From NCBI GenBank assembly GCA_964538025.1, contig CAZICZ010000002.1:292537-356536 (forward strand): a DNA stretch of 64,000 bases, given 5' to 3'. The DNA comes from UBA5078 sp964538025 (GTDB lineage: Bacteria > Pseudomonadota > Gammaproteobacteria > Pseudomonadales > Pseudohongiellaceae). The translations under genes and the position numbers were made by a program. The notes under the pieces were generated by a model. It did not search any database. It had not been told where the DNA came from and was given only the letters and a program-made list of their open reading frames with translations. Shown piece by piece: positions 24,238 through 32,509 of this stretch (position 1 is its first letter; every line of letters starts with the position of its first letter).

Positions 24238-25010
24238 CGCCGGACAGGCATCACCTTGCGTGGACGCGTGTTCAGCGGCAGATTGACGGCCTTGTACAGC
24301 AGTGCCATTTCTTCACGGGGCAGTTCGTAGAACTCGCCCCGTTTTACTTTGCTGGGAATGAAAATAGGGCCATAGCGCACACGCTTGAGCCGGCTGACAC
24401 GAATCCCCTGCGACTCCCACAATTTCCGCACTTCGCGGTTACGCCCCTCCATGAGCACCACGTGGTACCACTTGTTGGCACCTTCCCCGGCATAGAACTG
24501 AATGTCCGTGAATCTGCACACGTGCCCGTCGATTTCCACCCCTTTGCTCAGCGTGCGAATGACGTCCTCACTGACGTCGCCCATCACCCGCACGGCGTAC
24601 TCGCGGTCAATGTTCGATGAGGGATGCATCAAACGATTGGCCAGCTCTCCGTCGGTGGTAAAAAGCAACAGACCACTGGTATTGATATCAAGACGTCCGA
24701 TGGCAACCCAGCGTCCGTGTGTGATGGGGGGTAATTTGTCGTACACGGAGGGACGGCCCTCCGGGTCTTTGCGGGAACAAATTTCGTCTTCGGGTTTGTT
24801 GTAGAGCAATACCCGCTGCATCTCGGCAGTGGCACTGTTGGGGTTGACCTTCTTGCCATCTACCAGCAGGGCATCGCCGCGGGAAACGCGATCACCGATC
24901 TTGGCGATCTCGCCATTGATTTTCACGCGGCCTTGCTTGATCCACTCTTCCAGTTCTCTGCGTGAACCGAAACCTGCACGGGCCAATACTTTCTGAATTT
25001 TCTCATCCAT
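24234..25010 (-). CDS. rluB: 23S rRNA pseudouridine synthase (RluB type)
   Basis: RsuA/RluB-family pseudouridine synthase modifying 23S rRNA near position 2605. 258 residues. The N-terminal S4 domain (about 2-60, KIQKVLARAGFGSRRELEEWI) precedes the catalytic domain with Asp in GRLDINTSGLLLFTTDGEL. The C-terminus is short and basic, shorter than the extended E. coli RluB. Located next to scpB, as in many gammaproteobacteria. The stop overlaps that of the convergent GGDEF gene. Confidence 0.93.
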   Translation of the reverse strand: MDEKIQKVLARAGFGSRRELEEWIKQGRVKINGEIAKIGDRVSRGDALLVDGKKVNPNSATAEMQRVLLYNKPEDEICSRKDPEGRPSVYDKLPPITHGRWVAIGRLDINTSGLLLFTTDGELANRLMHPSSNIDREYAVRVMGDVSEDVIRTLSKGVEIDGHVCRFTDIQFYAGEGANKWYHVVLMEGRNREVRKLWESQGIRVSRLKRVRYGPIFIPSKVKRGEFYELPREEMALLYKAVNLPLNTRPRKVMPVRR

Positions 25011-25058
25011 TCCTGCTGTCTCCCGACATGGGCAATGGCTCTATGTGAAGAGCCGGGG

Positions 25059-25871
25059 TTATTCCTCTTTGCGAGGAGAATCATCTTCGCTGCCAGACGA
25101 CTCGGTGCCGTCCGGGGAATCTTCGTCTTTGCTGAACTGGCCAAGCCCCAGAATTTCGTCCAGCGGACGTTTGGCGAGCGCGATGGCTTCTTCTTCATCG
25201 AGGAGCTCGTCCTCGTCGTCGAAGTCATCATCGTCCACGTCCTCTCCTTCGGCGAGCCGCTGCGCCTCATCCGGCAATTCAAGCACGCGCATTCCGGCCA
25301 GGTCATCTTCTTCCAGCGCCAACTCCGGATTCAGCTTGTCCAGATCCCGAATCTCGGACAGGGGCGGCAGATCCTGCAAACTTTTCAGATTGAAATAATC
25401 GAGAAATTGGCGCGTTGTCGCGAACATTGCCGGTCGACCGGGGACATCACGATGCCCAACGACTCGAATCCACTCGCGGTCGAGCAAGGTGCGAATAATG
25501 GTAGAGCTGACACTCACGCCCCGAATCTCTTCAATGTCGCCCCGGGTAATGGGTTGGCGGTAGGCCACCAGTGCCAGCGTTTCCAGCAGCGCACGCGTAT
25601 AGCGCTGGGGTTTCTCTTCCCACAGCCGAGAAATCCATTCACTGAGCTCGTGTCTCACCTGAAACCGGAACCCCGAGGCGACTTCCTTGAGTTCAAATCC
25701 ACGCCCTTCGCACTCGAGGGCAATCTGCGCAAGTGCTGCGCGCAATTCTTCCTCTGTGGGCCGTTCCTCTTCGGCGAATACTTCGGCAATTGCCGCAACA
25801 GAAAGCGGTTTGCCAGCTGCCAGCAGCAAGCCTTCAATGATCTGTTTGAGTTTGTTGTCGTTCTCGCTCAT
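25059..25871 (-). CDS. scpB: Segregation and condensation protein B
   Basis: Winged-helix subunit of the SMC-ScpAB condensin that helps fold and segregate the chromosome. 270 residues: two winged helices (about 8-175; KQIIEGLLLAAGKPLSVAAI and ITRGDIEEIRGVSVSSTIIRTLL) and a long, very acidic C-terminal tail (about 200-270) rich in Asp/Glu and Ser. The tail is longer than in classical ScpB and is probably disordered. The ATG overlaps the scpA stop by four bases (ATGA). Confidence 0.95.
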   Translation of the reverse strand: MSENDNKLKQIIEGLLLAAGKPLSVAAIAEVFAEEERPTEEELRAALAQIALECEGRGFELKEVASGFRFQVRHELSEWISRLWEEKPQRYTRALLETLALVAYRQPITRGDIEEIRGVSVSSTIIRTLLDREWIRVVGHRDVPGRPAMFATTRQFLDYFNLKSLQDLPPLSEIRDLDKLNPELALEEDDLAGMRVLELPDEAQRLAEGEDVDDDDFDDEDELLDEEEAIALAKRPLDEILGLGQFSKDEDSPDGTESSGSEDDSPRKEE

Positions 25872-26770
25872 TCAGTTTTTGCCTTCAAATGGATAGGGCC
25901 AAACGCTTCCGTTTGGACAATCTCGATTAACGAATCCTTGATCAATTCCATGACCGCCAGAAAGGTGACCACCACACCCAAACGTCCCTCTTCCCGCATC
26001 AGCAAAGACACCAGGGGAACGAACCGCTGCGCACTCAGCCTGACTAAAATTTCTGACATTTTTTCACGCGTGGACAGGGTTTCGCGTTGCACGTGATGCC
26101 GCTCGAACATGTCGGCGCGCCGCAGCACCAGCGCCAGCGAGACCAAGATCTCCCGCAGATCAACATCCGGCTCCGGCGCTGTGCGCTCCAAGGGAGGCGT
26201 TTCTGCGTCGGCGGTATAGATATCCCGCTCGAGCCGTGGCAGTGCGTCCAGGTCCTCGGCGGCCTGTTTGTAGCGCTCGTATTCCTGCAGGCGACGGATC
26301 AACTGTGCTCGCGGATCTTCCTCGTCCTCTTCCTCGGACGCACTGCGAGGCAGCAGCATGCGCGACTTGATCTCTGCCAGCATCGCCGCCATCACAAGAT
26401 ATTCCGCGGCAAGCTCAAACTGACTGGCCTCCATCAGGTCCACATAGGCCATGTACTGATCTGTTATGTCCGCGACATTGATATCGAGAATATCGATGTT
26501 CTGCCGTTTGATCAGGTAGAGCAGCAGGTCGAGGGGGCCTTCGAAGGCTTCGAGAAATACCTCAAGCGCGTCGGGGGGAATGTACAGATCCAGTGGCAGT
26601 TCGGTCACCGCTTTGCCATCGACATAGGCAAACGGCATCTCCTGCTGCGCGCGCTCCCCCTCTCCCTCGCTCGCACGCAAGGGGCGGCGGGCTGCCTGGG
26701 TTTCCCCAGGCGCTGCATTCCCCTCATCGGGCGCTATGTCGGTTTCCTGTGTCATGTCACTCTCGTGCAT
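25868..26770 (-). CDS. scpA: Segregation and condensation protein A
   Basis: Kleisin subunit that bridges SMC heads with ScpB. About 300 residues. An N-terminal extension rich in Glu/Ala (1-55) precedes the kleisin motif FEGPLDLLLYLIKRQNIDILDINVADITDQY (only its core quoted: FEGPLDLLLYLIKRQ) and the C-terminal winged helix (VVTFLAVMELIKDSLIEIVQ). Two ATGs, 26770 and 26755, are possible and neither has a decisive ribosome site. It lies between trpS and scpB and overlaps scpB. Confidence 0.94.
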   Translation of the reverse strand: MHESDMTQETDIAPDEGNAAPGETQAARRPLRASEGEGERAQQEMPFAYVDGKAVTELPLDLYIPPDALEVFLEAFEGPLDLLLYLIKRQNIDILDINVADITDQYMAYVDLMEASQFELAAEYLVMAAMLAEIKSRMLLPRSASEEEDEEDPRAQLIRRLQEYERYKQAAEDLDALPRLERDIYTADAETPPLERTAPEPDVDLREILVSLALVLRRADMFERHHVQRETLSTREKMSEILVRLSAQRFVPLVSLLMREEGRLGVVVTFLAVMELIKDSLIEIVQTEAFGPIHLKAKTE

Positions 26771-26781
26771 TGGCAAATGCC

Positions 26782-27996
26782 TTATCTGTACGCCAGTCCC
26801 ATCGCCTGCCGGACATCCTGCATGGTCTGGGAAGCGGTATTGCGTGCGGATTCCGCGCCGGCCCTAAGGACTGCCTTCACGGCATCGGGATTGCGCTCGT
26901 ACTCGCTGGCACGCACCTGAATGGGCTGCAATTCGGCGATAACGGCGTCTATGACGGGCTTCTTGCAATCCAGGCATCCAATGCCGGCGCTGCGACATCC
27001 CTGTTGAGCCCAAGCCTGCGTAGACGCATCGGAATACACCTCGTGCAATTGCCACACCGGGCATTTCTCGGGAGTGCCTGGGTCCGTTCGGCGTACCCGG
27101 GCGGGGTCCGTCGGCATGGTCGAGATCTTTTTGCTTACCTGATCCACCGGCTCTCGCAGTGCGATGGTGTTGTTATAGGATTTGGACATTTTCTGACCAT
27201 CCAAACCGGGCATTTTGGCAGCAGGTGTCAGCAACGCCTGCGGTTCTACCAGAATGCTCTTGCCCGTTCCCTCGAGGAATCCCTGAAGGCGTTCGCGGTC
27301 CCCCGCAGAGAGATTCTGCTGCGCCGCCAGTAACGCGCGGCCTGAGAGCAGTGCCTCCTGCTCCCCGCGTTCCTGATAGGCGGTACACAGCGCCTTGTAG
27401 TCCTTGCCGGCCTGCTTGCTCATCTTGCGCACCACGGCCTGCGCCCGCTCCACGTAGTCGGGTTCGCGCCCGAACATGTGGTTAAAGCGACGCGCTACCT
27501 CGCGTGTCAGCTCGACATGAGCCACCTGATCCGCCCCGACAGGCACGTGGCCAGCCCGGTAAATCAAAATGTCGGCGCTTTGCAGCAAGGGGTAGCCCAA
27601 AAAGCCATAGGTTTCCAAGTCACGGTCCTTGAGTTTTTCCTGCTGGTCTTTGTAGCTGGGCACTCGCTCCAGCCACCCTAAGGGGGTAATCATCGACAGG
27701 AGGAGGTGGAGCTCGGCGTGCTCGGGTACCTGAGACTGCACAAAAAGGGCAGATTTTGCCGGATCAACGCCTACGGCCAGCCAGTCGATCACCATATCCA
27801 GCACGTGTGCTTCCATGATCGAGGGATCGTTGTAGTGCGTGGTCAGGGCATGCCAGTCCGCGACAAAAAAATAGCATTCGAACTGGTGCTGAAGGTGGAC
27901 CCAGTTCTTCAGGACGCCGTGCAGATGACCCAGATGCAGTTTGCCGGTGGGACGCATGCCCGATAACACGCGTTGATGGGTGAGACTGCTGGACAC
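26782..27996 (-). CDS. trpS: Tryptophanyl-tRNA synthetase with iron-sulfur-type cysteine cluster
   Basis: Class I synthetase charging tRNA-Trp. 404 residues, longer than the about 334 of E. coli. HLGH (21-24) replaces HIGH, and KMSKS is at 269-273. An insertion (about 185-255) separates the Rossmann halves, as in the longer TrpRS of Pseudomonas. C-terminal cysteines 312, 334, 341 and 344 give C-x21-C-x6-C-x2-C, almost identical to the [4Fe-4S] pattern described for Thermotoga maritima TrpRS. The start is GTG with GAGGA nine bases upstream. It precedes scpA with a gap of 11 bases. Confidence 0.95.
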   Translation of the reverse strand: MSSSLTHQRVLSGMRPTGKLHLGHLHGVLKNWVHLQHQFECYFFVADWHALTTHYNDPSIMEAHVLDMVIDWLAVGVDPAKSALFVQSQVPEHAELHLLLSMITPLGWLERVPSYKDQQEKLKDRDLETYGFLGYPLLQSADILIYRAGHVPVGADQVAHVELTREVARRFNHMFGREPDYVERAQAVVRKMSKQAGKDYKALCTAYQERGEQEALLSGRALLAAQQNLSAGDRERLQGFLEGTGKSILVEPQALLTPAAKMPGLDGQKMSKSYNNTIALREPVDQVSKKISTMPTDPARVRRTDPGTPEKCPVWQLHEVYSDASTQAWAQQGCRSAGIGCLDCKKPVIDAVIAELQPIQVRASEYERNPDAVKAVLRAGAESARNTASQTMQDVRQAMGLAYR

Positions 27997-28133
27997 GTCG
28001 GGTTTCCTCTTGCTTGCGGATGTTTTTTGAAGGGCGGCATTATCGCAGATGGTCTGGGGGAATACGATTATTTTGTTCCCGCAAAACCCGGTGTGGACCC
28101 CTGACTTCGGGGTGTGATCCCGCGGGCGAACGC

Positions 28134-28751
28134 CTATTGAAACGGGTCGGGATTGCCCTTGCCCACGCGCACAACGTCCACCCCGTCAACAAGATCAATC
28201 ACCGTCGTGGCCTCAATCCCGCACGCGCCACTTTCAATAATCAGGTCCACGGCATGCCCGACGCGCTCCTCGATCTCGTAGGCATCGATCAGCGGAAACT
28301 CGTCGTCCGGAAGTATCAAGCTGGTGCTCATGAGGGGCTCCCCTACCTCGGCAATCAGCGCCTGCGCCACGATGCTGTCGGGAACACGAATCCCGATTGT
28401 CTTGCGCTTGGGATGCATCAATCGTCGCGGCACTTCGGGAGTGGCGCTGAGGATAAACGTGTAGGGCCCTGGTGTATTCGCTTTGAGGAGACGGTAGGCA
28501 ACGTTATGCACCCGGGCGTAGGTCGCAATGGCGGACAGATCGGCACAGACCAGCGTGAAATTGTGCCGGTCATCCAGCTGCCGGAGACGGCGAATGCGCT
28601 CCAGCGCCGCCTTGTCGCCCATATGACAGCCCAGCGCATAGGTGGAATCGGTCGGGTAAACAATGACGCCCCCGTCCATGACGATCTTGGCCGCCTGCTT
28701 GATCAGCCGGGGCTCCGGATTCTGGGGGTGCATCCTGAGAATGTGTGCCAT
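28134..28751 (-). CDS. yciO: YciO-type Sua5/YrdC family protein
   Basis: 205-residue single-domain protein related to TsaC, which makes threonylcarbamoyl-AMP for tRNA t6A. The nucleotide pocket motifs GGVIVYPTDSTYALGC and KRKTIGIRVPDS are visible. YciO proteins are a distinct branch whose role is less certain than that of TsaC. In enterics the neighbour is the PHP exonuclease Rnm; here the divergent neighbour is yciI. It follows trpS in orientation with a 137-base gap. Confidence 0.9.
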   Translation of the reverse strand: MAHILRMHPQNPEPRLIKQAAKIVMDGGVIVYPTDSTYALGCHMGDKAALERIRRLRQLDDRHNFTLVCADLSAIATYARVHNVAYRLLKANTPGPYTFILSATPEVPRRLMHPKRKTIGIRVPDSIVAQALIAEVGEPLMSTSLILPDDEFPLIDAYEIEERVGHAVDLIIESGACGIEATTVIDLVDGVDVVRVGKGNPDPFQ

Positions 28752-28885
28752 GAGCGGGTTTCACCTGACGGAGCGCGGAAGAAGCACTGTCCGCGGGATG
28801 GACAGCGGCCGAACAATACCAGACTGAAAAAGACAAATCGATTACCATGGCGGCCTTTACCCTTTCGCTCAAAAAGGACTCTTCC

Positions 28886-29185
28886 ATGCTTTACGCCATT
28901 CTGTGTCAGGACGTTCCCAACAGCCTTCCTCTGCGACAACAGGCACGCCCCGCCCATCTTGAACGTCTGCAAGCCATGGTGGCTGCGGGCCGCATTGTGC
29001 TCGCCGGCCCTCACCCCGCCATCGATTCTGCAGATCCCGGCGAGGCCGGTTTCACAGGCAGCTTGATTGTGGCGGAGTTTGCCTCACTGGAAGAAGCCAA
29101 GGCCTGGGCAGATGCCGACCCCTACGTCAGCGCCGGCGTGTTTAGCAGTGTCACGGTGAAACCATTCAAAAAGGTCCTTCCCTGA
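28886..29185 (+). CDS. yciI: YciI family protein
   Basis: 99-residue cytoplasmic protein of the YciI/YCII fold (dimeric alpha+beta barrel). MLYAILCQDVPNSLPLRQQARPAHLERL carries the conserved residues (quoted here only by start MLYAILCQDVPNSL), followed by GPHPA, the SLIVAEFASLEEAKAWADAD stretch and an active-site-like His/Asp. ATG at 28886 with AAGGA seven bases upstream; a start 13 codons earlier is unsupported. Function unknown beyond possible lyase or dehydratase activity. Ends directly against the convergent cyclophilin gene. Confidence 0.9.
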   Translation: MLYAILCQDVPNSLPLRQQARPAHLERLQAMVAAGRIVLAGPHPAIDSADPGEAGFTGSLIVAEFASLEEAKAWADADPYVSAGVFSSVTVKPFKKVLP

Positions 29186-29794
29186 TCAGGGAAGAGCAGG
29201 ACGCAGCGCTGGGAATTCGCGGTCAAGAATGGCGTTCCAGGCATCCAGATCGGCTTTTTTGCGCGCCTTGAGCGCGCTCGTGTCGCCAAGGACGGTGATG
29301 CGGCGAATCACATCCCCGCGCACGATCTTGGTAATGACGTCCTGACCGTTGACGACCCTGCCAAACACAGAATGTTTGCCGTCCAGATGAGGAGTCGGCA
29401 CGATGGTCAAAAAGAACTGGCTGCCATCGGTGCCCAGACCGCTGTTGGCCATCGACAATGTGCCGGGACGGGTATGCTTCAGCACCATTTCACCCGTAAA
29501 TTTGTAGCCGGGTCCGCCGGTGCCGTCTCCTCGCGGGTCTCCTCCCTGAATGACGAAATTGCGTTCCACCCGATGAAAGGTGAGCCCGTCATAAAACCCC
29601 CGCTCCGCGAGATTGACAAAATTGGCCACGGTTGTCGGGGCTGCCCGTTCATTCAACTCCAGCAGCATTTCCCCCTTGTCGGTCTCTATGCGCGCCTGCA
29701 GTGATTGCGCGAAACTCAGGCTACAGAACCCTAGGCTCAGCAATAACAGCAGGGTCCATTGCCCAATGCGCCTGCTACGATCACGTTGCGTCAT
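29186..29794 (-). CDS. Secreted cyclophilin-type peptidyl-prolyl isomerase
   Basis: 202-residue cyclophilin with a signal peptide or signal anchor (RRIGQWTLLLLLSLGFCSLS) after a short basic N-terminus. The core FYDGLTFHRVERNFVIQGGD with active-site Arg, GDGTGGPGYKF and SQFFLTIVPTPHLDGKHSVFG is complete. The last 35 residues form a basic extension (KARKKADLDAWNAILDREF) not usual in PpiA. The ATG at 29794 has GGAG eight bases upstream and overlaps the exonuclease stop (ATGA). Second exported cyclophilin in this window. Confidence 0.93.
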   Translation of the reverse strand: MTQRDRSRRIGQWTLLLLLSLGFCSLSFAQSLQARIETDKGEMLLELNERAAPTTVANFVNLAERGFYDGLTFHRVERNFVIQGGDPRGDGTGGPGYKFTGEMVLKHTRPGTLSMANSGLGTDGSQFFLTIVPTPHLDGKHSVFGRVVNGQDVITKIVRGDVIRRITVLGDTSALKARKKADLDAWNAILDREFPALRPALP

Positions 29795-30564
29795 ACACTT
29801 ACTCCGTAGTGAAGGGTTACCGGGGCGTGGTCGGAAAAAACCTGACCCGTGTAAATTTCCGCTGCTTTCACCGTGTCTGCAAGATGCGGCGTAACCACGT
29901 GGTAATCCAGCCGCCACCCGACATTTTTGGCACGGGCCTGACCGCGAGCGGACCACCAGCTGTACTGCTCGGCCTCTTTGTTTACACGGCGAAAGGCGTC
30001 AACAAACCCAAGCTCGTCGTACAAGACATCCAGCCACTGACGCTCTTCCGGCAGAAAACCAGAATTTTTCTGATTGGACTTCCAGTTTTTCAGGTCAATG
30101 GGTTTGTGGCAGATATTCCAGTCGCCACAGATGATGTAGTCGCGCCCGTCCTCGCGCAGCGTCTTCATGTGCGTCATGAAAGCCTCCATAAAGGCCCATT
30201 TGCGCACCTGTCGCTCTTCCCCGCTAGAACCGGAGGGGAGGTAGAGCGATGCAATGCTGAGCGACCCAAAATCCGCCTGCAGATAGCGCCCCTCTTCATC
30301 CGCGATGTCGAAGCCTAGCCCCCGATGGACGCGATCGGGCGCGACCCGCGAAAACAGGGCCGTCCCGGAATACCCCTTTTTCTGCGCATCAAAATAGAAG
30401 CAATGATACCCGGCGGGTGTGAACATCGCCTCCGTCAGCTGATCCCGCTGCGCCTTGGTTTCCTGCAGGCAGACCACGTCCACATCGCAAGTCGCCAGCC
30501 AGTCGAAGAATCCTTTCTTGGCGGCAGAGCGAATACCGTTGCAGTTTAAGGTCATCACACGCAT
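29791..30564 (-). CDS. xthA: Exodeoxyribonuclease III (AP endonuclease)
   Basis: 257-residue member of the exonuclease-endonuclease-phosphatase family that cleaves DNA at abasic sites in base excision repair. Catalytic residues are intact: Asn in LNCNGIRS, Glu in CLQETKA, GDWNICH, and the final Asp-His in FSDHAP. The overall sequence resembles Pseudomonas Crc (for example GRYLQADF and SLYLPSG), a regulator that evolved from this family and lost catalytic residues; because the residues are kept here, an active nuclease is preferred. Its stop overlaps the cyclophilin ATG. Confidence 0.93.
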   Translation of the reverse strand: MRVMTLNCNGIRSAAKKGFFDWLATCDVDVVCLQETKAQRDQLTEAMFTPAGYHCFYFDAQKKGYSGTALFSRVAPDRVHRGLGFDIADEEGRYLQADFGSLSIASLYLPSGSSGEERQVRKWAFMEAFMTHMKTLREDGRDYIICGDWNICHKPIDLKNWKSNQKNSGFLPEERQWLDVLYDELGFVDAFRRVNKEAEQYSWWSARGQARAKNVGWRLDYHVVTPHLADTVKAAEIYTGQVFSDHAPVTLHYGVSV

Positions 30565-30606
30565 TCAGATTGCCTCTGACAGGGCCCCTGTTCGAGCCAC
30601 CATCGC

Positions 30607-31452
30607 TTAGGGTGCTGGCCGCACGAGGCGGACCAGTGACGTCACCATGGGTTTCATAAAAAAGAGGGACTCTGGCATCACGTCCACCTTCACACCGGCT
30701 GCACGTAACTGATCCGCCACGACCGGACCGACGGCCGCAACCTTCACCCGGGCCAAACCCGCTGCGAGCTGGGCTTCTACGCCCGCCCTGCGCGCCACAT
30801 CCAGCAGGCGCGTGTACTGGGGCTGGCTCGTAAAGGTCATCATCGTGACCTCTCCCTGTGCCAGAGAGTGAATCAGAGAAAGCACCTTGTCATCGTCTTC
30901 GCGCGGCGCGTAAACGTAGGGAGCGACCGATGTGACGACAGCCTGGCGACGCGCCAGGTAATCCATGAGGAGAAGGTTAGGTTCCTCACCATAGAGCTGC
31001 ACGGCGACGCGGACTCCCGTGAGTTCCATCGACTCCAGCGTCTCGATGATGCCTGCGGTGGTCGGCGCAGCACCCAGCATATCGGGCTTCATGTCGATCT
31101 CTTTGAGGGCGCGCCCTGGCTTGGGACCGCGACACAGGGTTGTGACCTGAGCCAACGCTGTCCGGAAGGCCGGATCGAGCCCCTCGCGCTGCGCGAGCGC
31201 CACCAGACGTCGCAGGCCTTCCCCCGTGAGAATAATGAAGTAATCGGGCGGGTGAGCAATAAAGTCACGCATCCAGGCAAGCACAGGAGCAGAGTCCGGG
31301 GCGTCCAGAATGGAGATCAGCGGAACCCGCAGCACCTGCGCTCCCCGATTGCGTAACAGATCCTCCAGCACATCCAGTTGCCGGCTTTCGGGAACCGCAA
31401 CCACCTGACCTTGTAGCGCCGTGGCTGACTCCTGCTCCTCAGGAACACTCAC
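30607..31452 (-). CDS. HemD-family protein (uroporphyrinogen-III synthase fold)
   Basis: 281 residues with the two-lobed HemD fold: N-terminal lobe (about 15-70, VVAVPESRQLDVLEDLLRNRGA), second lobe (about 70-200, FIILTGEGLRRLV; VRVAVQLYGEEPNLL) and return to the first (VAAVGPVVADQLRAAGVKV). The family closes hydroxymethylbilane to uroporphyrinogen III for heme or siroheme. Such HemD-like proteins also occur as paralogues with regulatory roles, for example next to nitrate-assimilation genes, so a true hemD role is not certain; the usual hemC neighbour is absent. The upstream 31453-31887 region contains divergent small ORFs. Confidence 0.8.
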   Translation of the reverse strand: MSVPEEQESATALQGQVVAVPESRQLDVLEDLLRNRGAQVLRVPLISILDAPDSAPVLAWMRDFIAHPPDYFIILTGEGLRRLVALAQREGLDPAFRTALAQVTTLCRGPKPGRALKEIDMKPDMLGAAPTTAGIIETLESMELTGVRVAVQLYGEEPNLLLMDYLARRQAVVTSVAPYVYAPREDDDKVLSLIHSLAQGEVTMMTFTSQPQYTRLLDVARRAGVEAQLAAGLARVKVAAVGPVVADQLRAAGVKVDVMPESLFFMKPMVTSLVRLVRPAP

Positions 31453-31539
31453 TATCTCTTTCCTCGTCGTCTGTGTCGGTACTTTTCCGACGTGAGACCA
31501 AACTCACGCTTGCTACGATAAATCGCACAATAAAAATAT

Positions 31540-31599
31540 TGTTACCTATATACGCATTTGTGTTACCATGCGCCCCGTTATCGAATGAGGTCGGTAACA
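31540..31599 (+). repeat. TGTTACC repeats upstream of the small ORF pair
   Basis: TGTTACC occurs as direct repeats at 31540-31546 and 31561-31567, 21 bases apart (two helical turns), and in inverse orientation (GGTAACA) at 31593-31599. The first copy overlaps a palindromic AT-rich stretch, ACAATA-AAAA-TATTGT. This lies 27-86 bases before the small ORF at 31626 and about 90 bases from the hemD-like start. The spacing suggests a regulator binding region, but no known consensus is recognised. Confidence 0.5.
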
Positions 31600-31625
31600 C
31601 TTAAACTCACTTTTAGGAGAACCCT

Positions 31626-31727
31626 ATGAACGAAGTCTTTATGAATGCCCGTGCCGTCCTGATCTCTGTTGCCGTTGTTGCCGCTTCTGTGGCAGTGCCT
31701 GTGCTGACAATGCTCGCCTGTGCCTAA
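31626..31727 (+). CDS. Putative 33-residue hydrophobic peptide
   Basis: ATG AAC GAA... encodes 33 residues, starting MNEVFMNARAVLISV and ending LTMLACA. The centre (about 8-31) is one membrane-spanning stretch of Ala/Val/Leu/Ile with no charged residue. AGGAGA lies five bases upstream of the ATG, an excellent ribosome site for a gene in an otherwise empty 435-base gap. The C-terminal MLAC-A loosely resembles a lipobox. Possible roles are a small membrane protein, a type I toxin or part of a dual-function RNA; no family is recognised. It is transcribed opposite to both neighbours (HemD-like and moaB). Confidence 0.5.
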   Translation: MNEVFMNARAVLISVAVVAASVAVPVLTMLACA

Positions 31728-31776
31728 TGCCTAGTCGCCCCTCGGGCTCACCGATAACACGACCAGGGAAACGTCT

Positions 31777-31833
31777 ATGCAAATCAACGACAACCGTTAT
31801 TCCCGTTACACTCCCCCCGTCGTCCTCAGCTAA
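31777..31833 (+). CDS. Putative 18-residue peptide MQINDNRYSRYTPPVVLS
   Basis: A very short ORF 49 bases after the hydrophobic peptide, same strand. AGGGA lies seven bases upstream of the ATG. The product is polar, with two Tyr, two Arg and a Pro-Pro. No family is recognised. It is not PqqA, lacking the Glu-x-x-x-Tyr core. It may be a real small protein, a leader, or chance. Support is the ribosome site and its position behind another well-primed small ORF. Confidence 0.35.
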   Translation: MQINDNRYSRYTPPVVLS

Positions 31834-31887
31834 GGACATCTTGACTGCCGGCGACGGGCGCTCTTCTTTCCCCCGACGTATCTCTCG

Positions 31888-32415
31888 TTAAACCTTTTTC
31901 AATTTATCGACAAAATTGCAGGGCTTATGGCGACTGTCCAATTGCTGCGCCACGATGCCTTCCCATGCCGTTCGACACGCTCCCGGCGAGCCGGGCATAC
32001 AGAACACAATCGTGCCATTGGAAAGGCCTGCGAATGCGCGGGACTGAATGGTGGAACAGCCGATTTCACTGTGGGACAGCGCACGGAACAATTCTCCAAA
32101 GCCCTCAATGTGCATGTCCAGCAAGGGCGTGATGGCTTTCACGGTGTTATCGCGAAACGTAAAGCCTGTGCCTCCGGTGACCAGCACCGCCTGAACGCCG
32201 TCGTTCGCAATGTGCGTAGCCACCACTGCGCGTAACTTGTGGGTATCGTCTTTGACGATCCGTTTCTCCACCAGGATATGCCCCGCGGTTTTCACACAGT
32301 CCACGAGATAGCTGCCCGACTTGTCCGTTTCTTCGGTGCGGGTGTCCGAGACCGTGACCACAGCAATGCGTAAAGGGGTAAAAACAGCGTGTTTATCGAG
32401 GGGATTTTGCGACAT
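31888..32415 (-). CDS. moaB: Molybdenum cofactor biosynthesis protein B
   Basis: MoaB/MogA-fold protein of 175 residues that adenylylates molybdopterin or an analogue in cofactor synthesis. Key motifs: VVTVSDTRTEETDKSG, VTGGTGFTFRDNT and FCMPGSPGACRTAWEG. The start ATG 32415 gives the usual N-terminus with AGGA about a dozen bases upstream; an upstream extension is unlikely. It follows moaA after 94 bases and is probably co-transcribed with it. It ends against the small-ORF region. Confidence 0.94.
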   Translation of the reverse strand: MSQNPLDKHAVFTPLRIAVVTVSDTRTEETDKSGSYLVDCVKTAGHILVEKRIVKDDTHKLRAVVATHIANDGVQAVLVTGGTGFTFRDNTVKAITPLLDMHIEGFGELFRALSHSEIGCSTIQSRAFAGLSNGTIVFCMPGSPGACRTAWEGIVAQQLDSRHKPCNFVDKLKKV

Positions 32416-32509
32416 GATGAACCGTTTCCTGACAAGGGAGTTGAGGCCGCCAGTGCCATAATGCACCGGAGCCGGAATCGCTATTGCGTGGGGGAAATTG
32501 TAACGGGAA

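Noticed and set aside
25035..26096. Long plus-strand frame over scpB/scpA
   Set aside because: Shadow of the GC-rich coding strand; real genes with family motifs are on the minus strand.
29791..30564. Crc-type catabolite repression regulator
   Set aside because: Catalytic residues of exonuclease III are all present, unlike Crc.
31777..31833. PqqA-like or radical-SAM peptide precursor, given nearby MoaA
   Set aside because: No Glu-x-x-x-Tyr core and the neighbouring radical SAM enzyme is clearly MoaA.
31727..31891. Overlapping TAATG-coupled frame after the 33-residue peptide
   Set aside because: Product is Ser/Pro/Arg-rich with no ribosome site of its own, and it competes with the better-primed 18-residue ORF.
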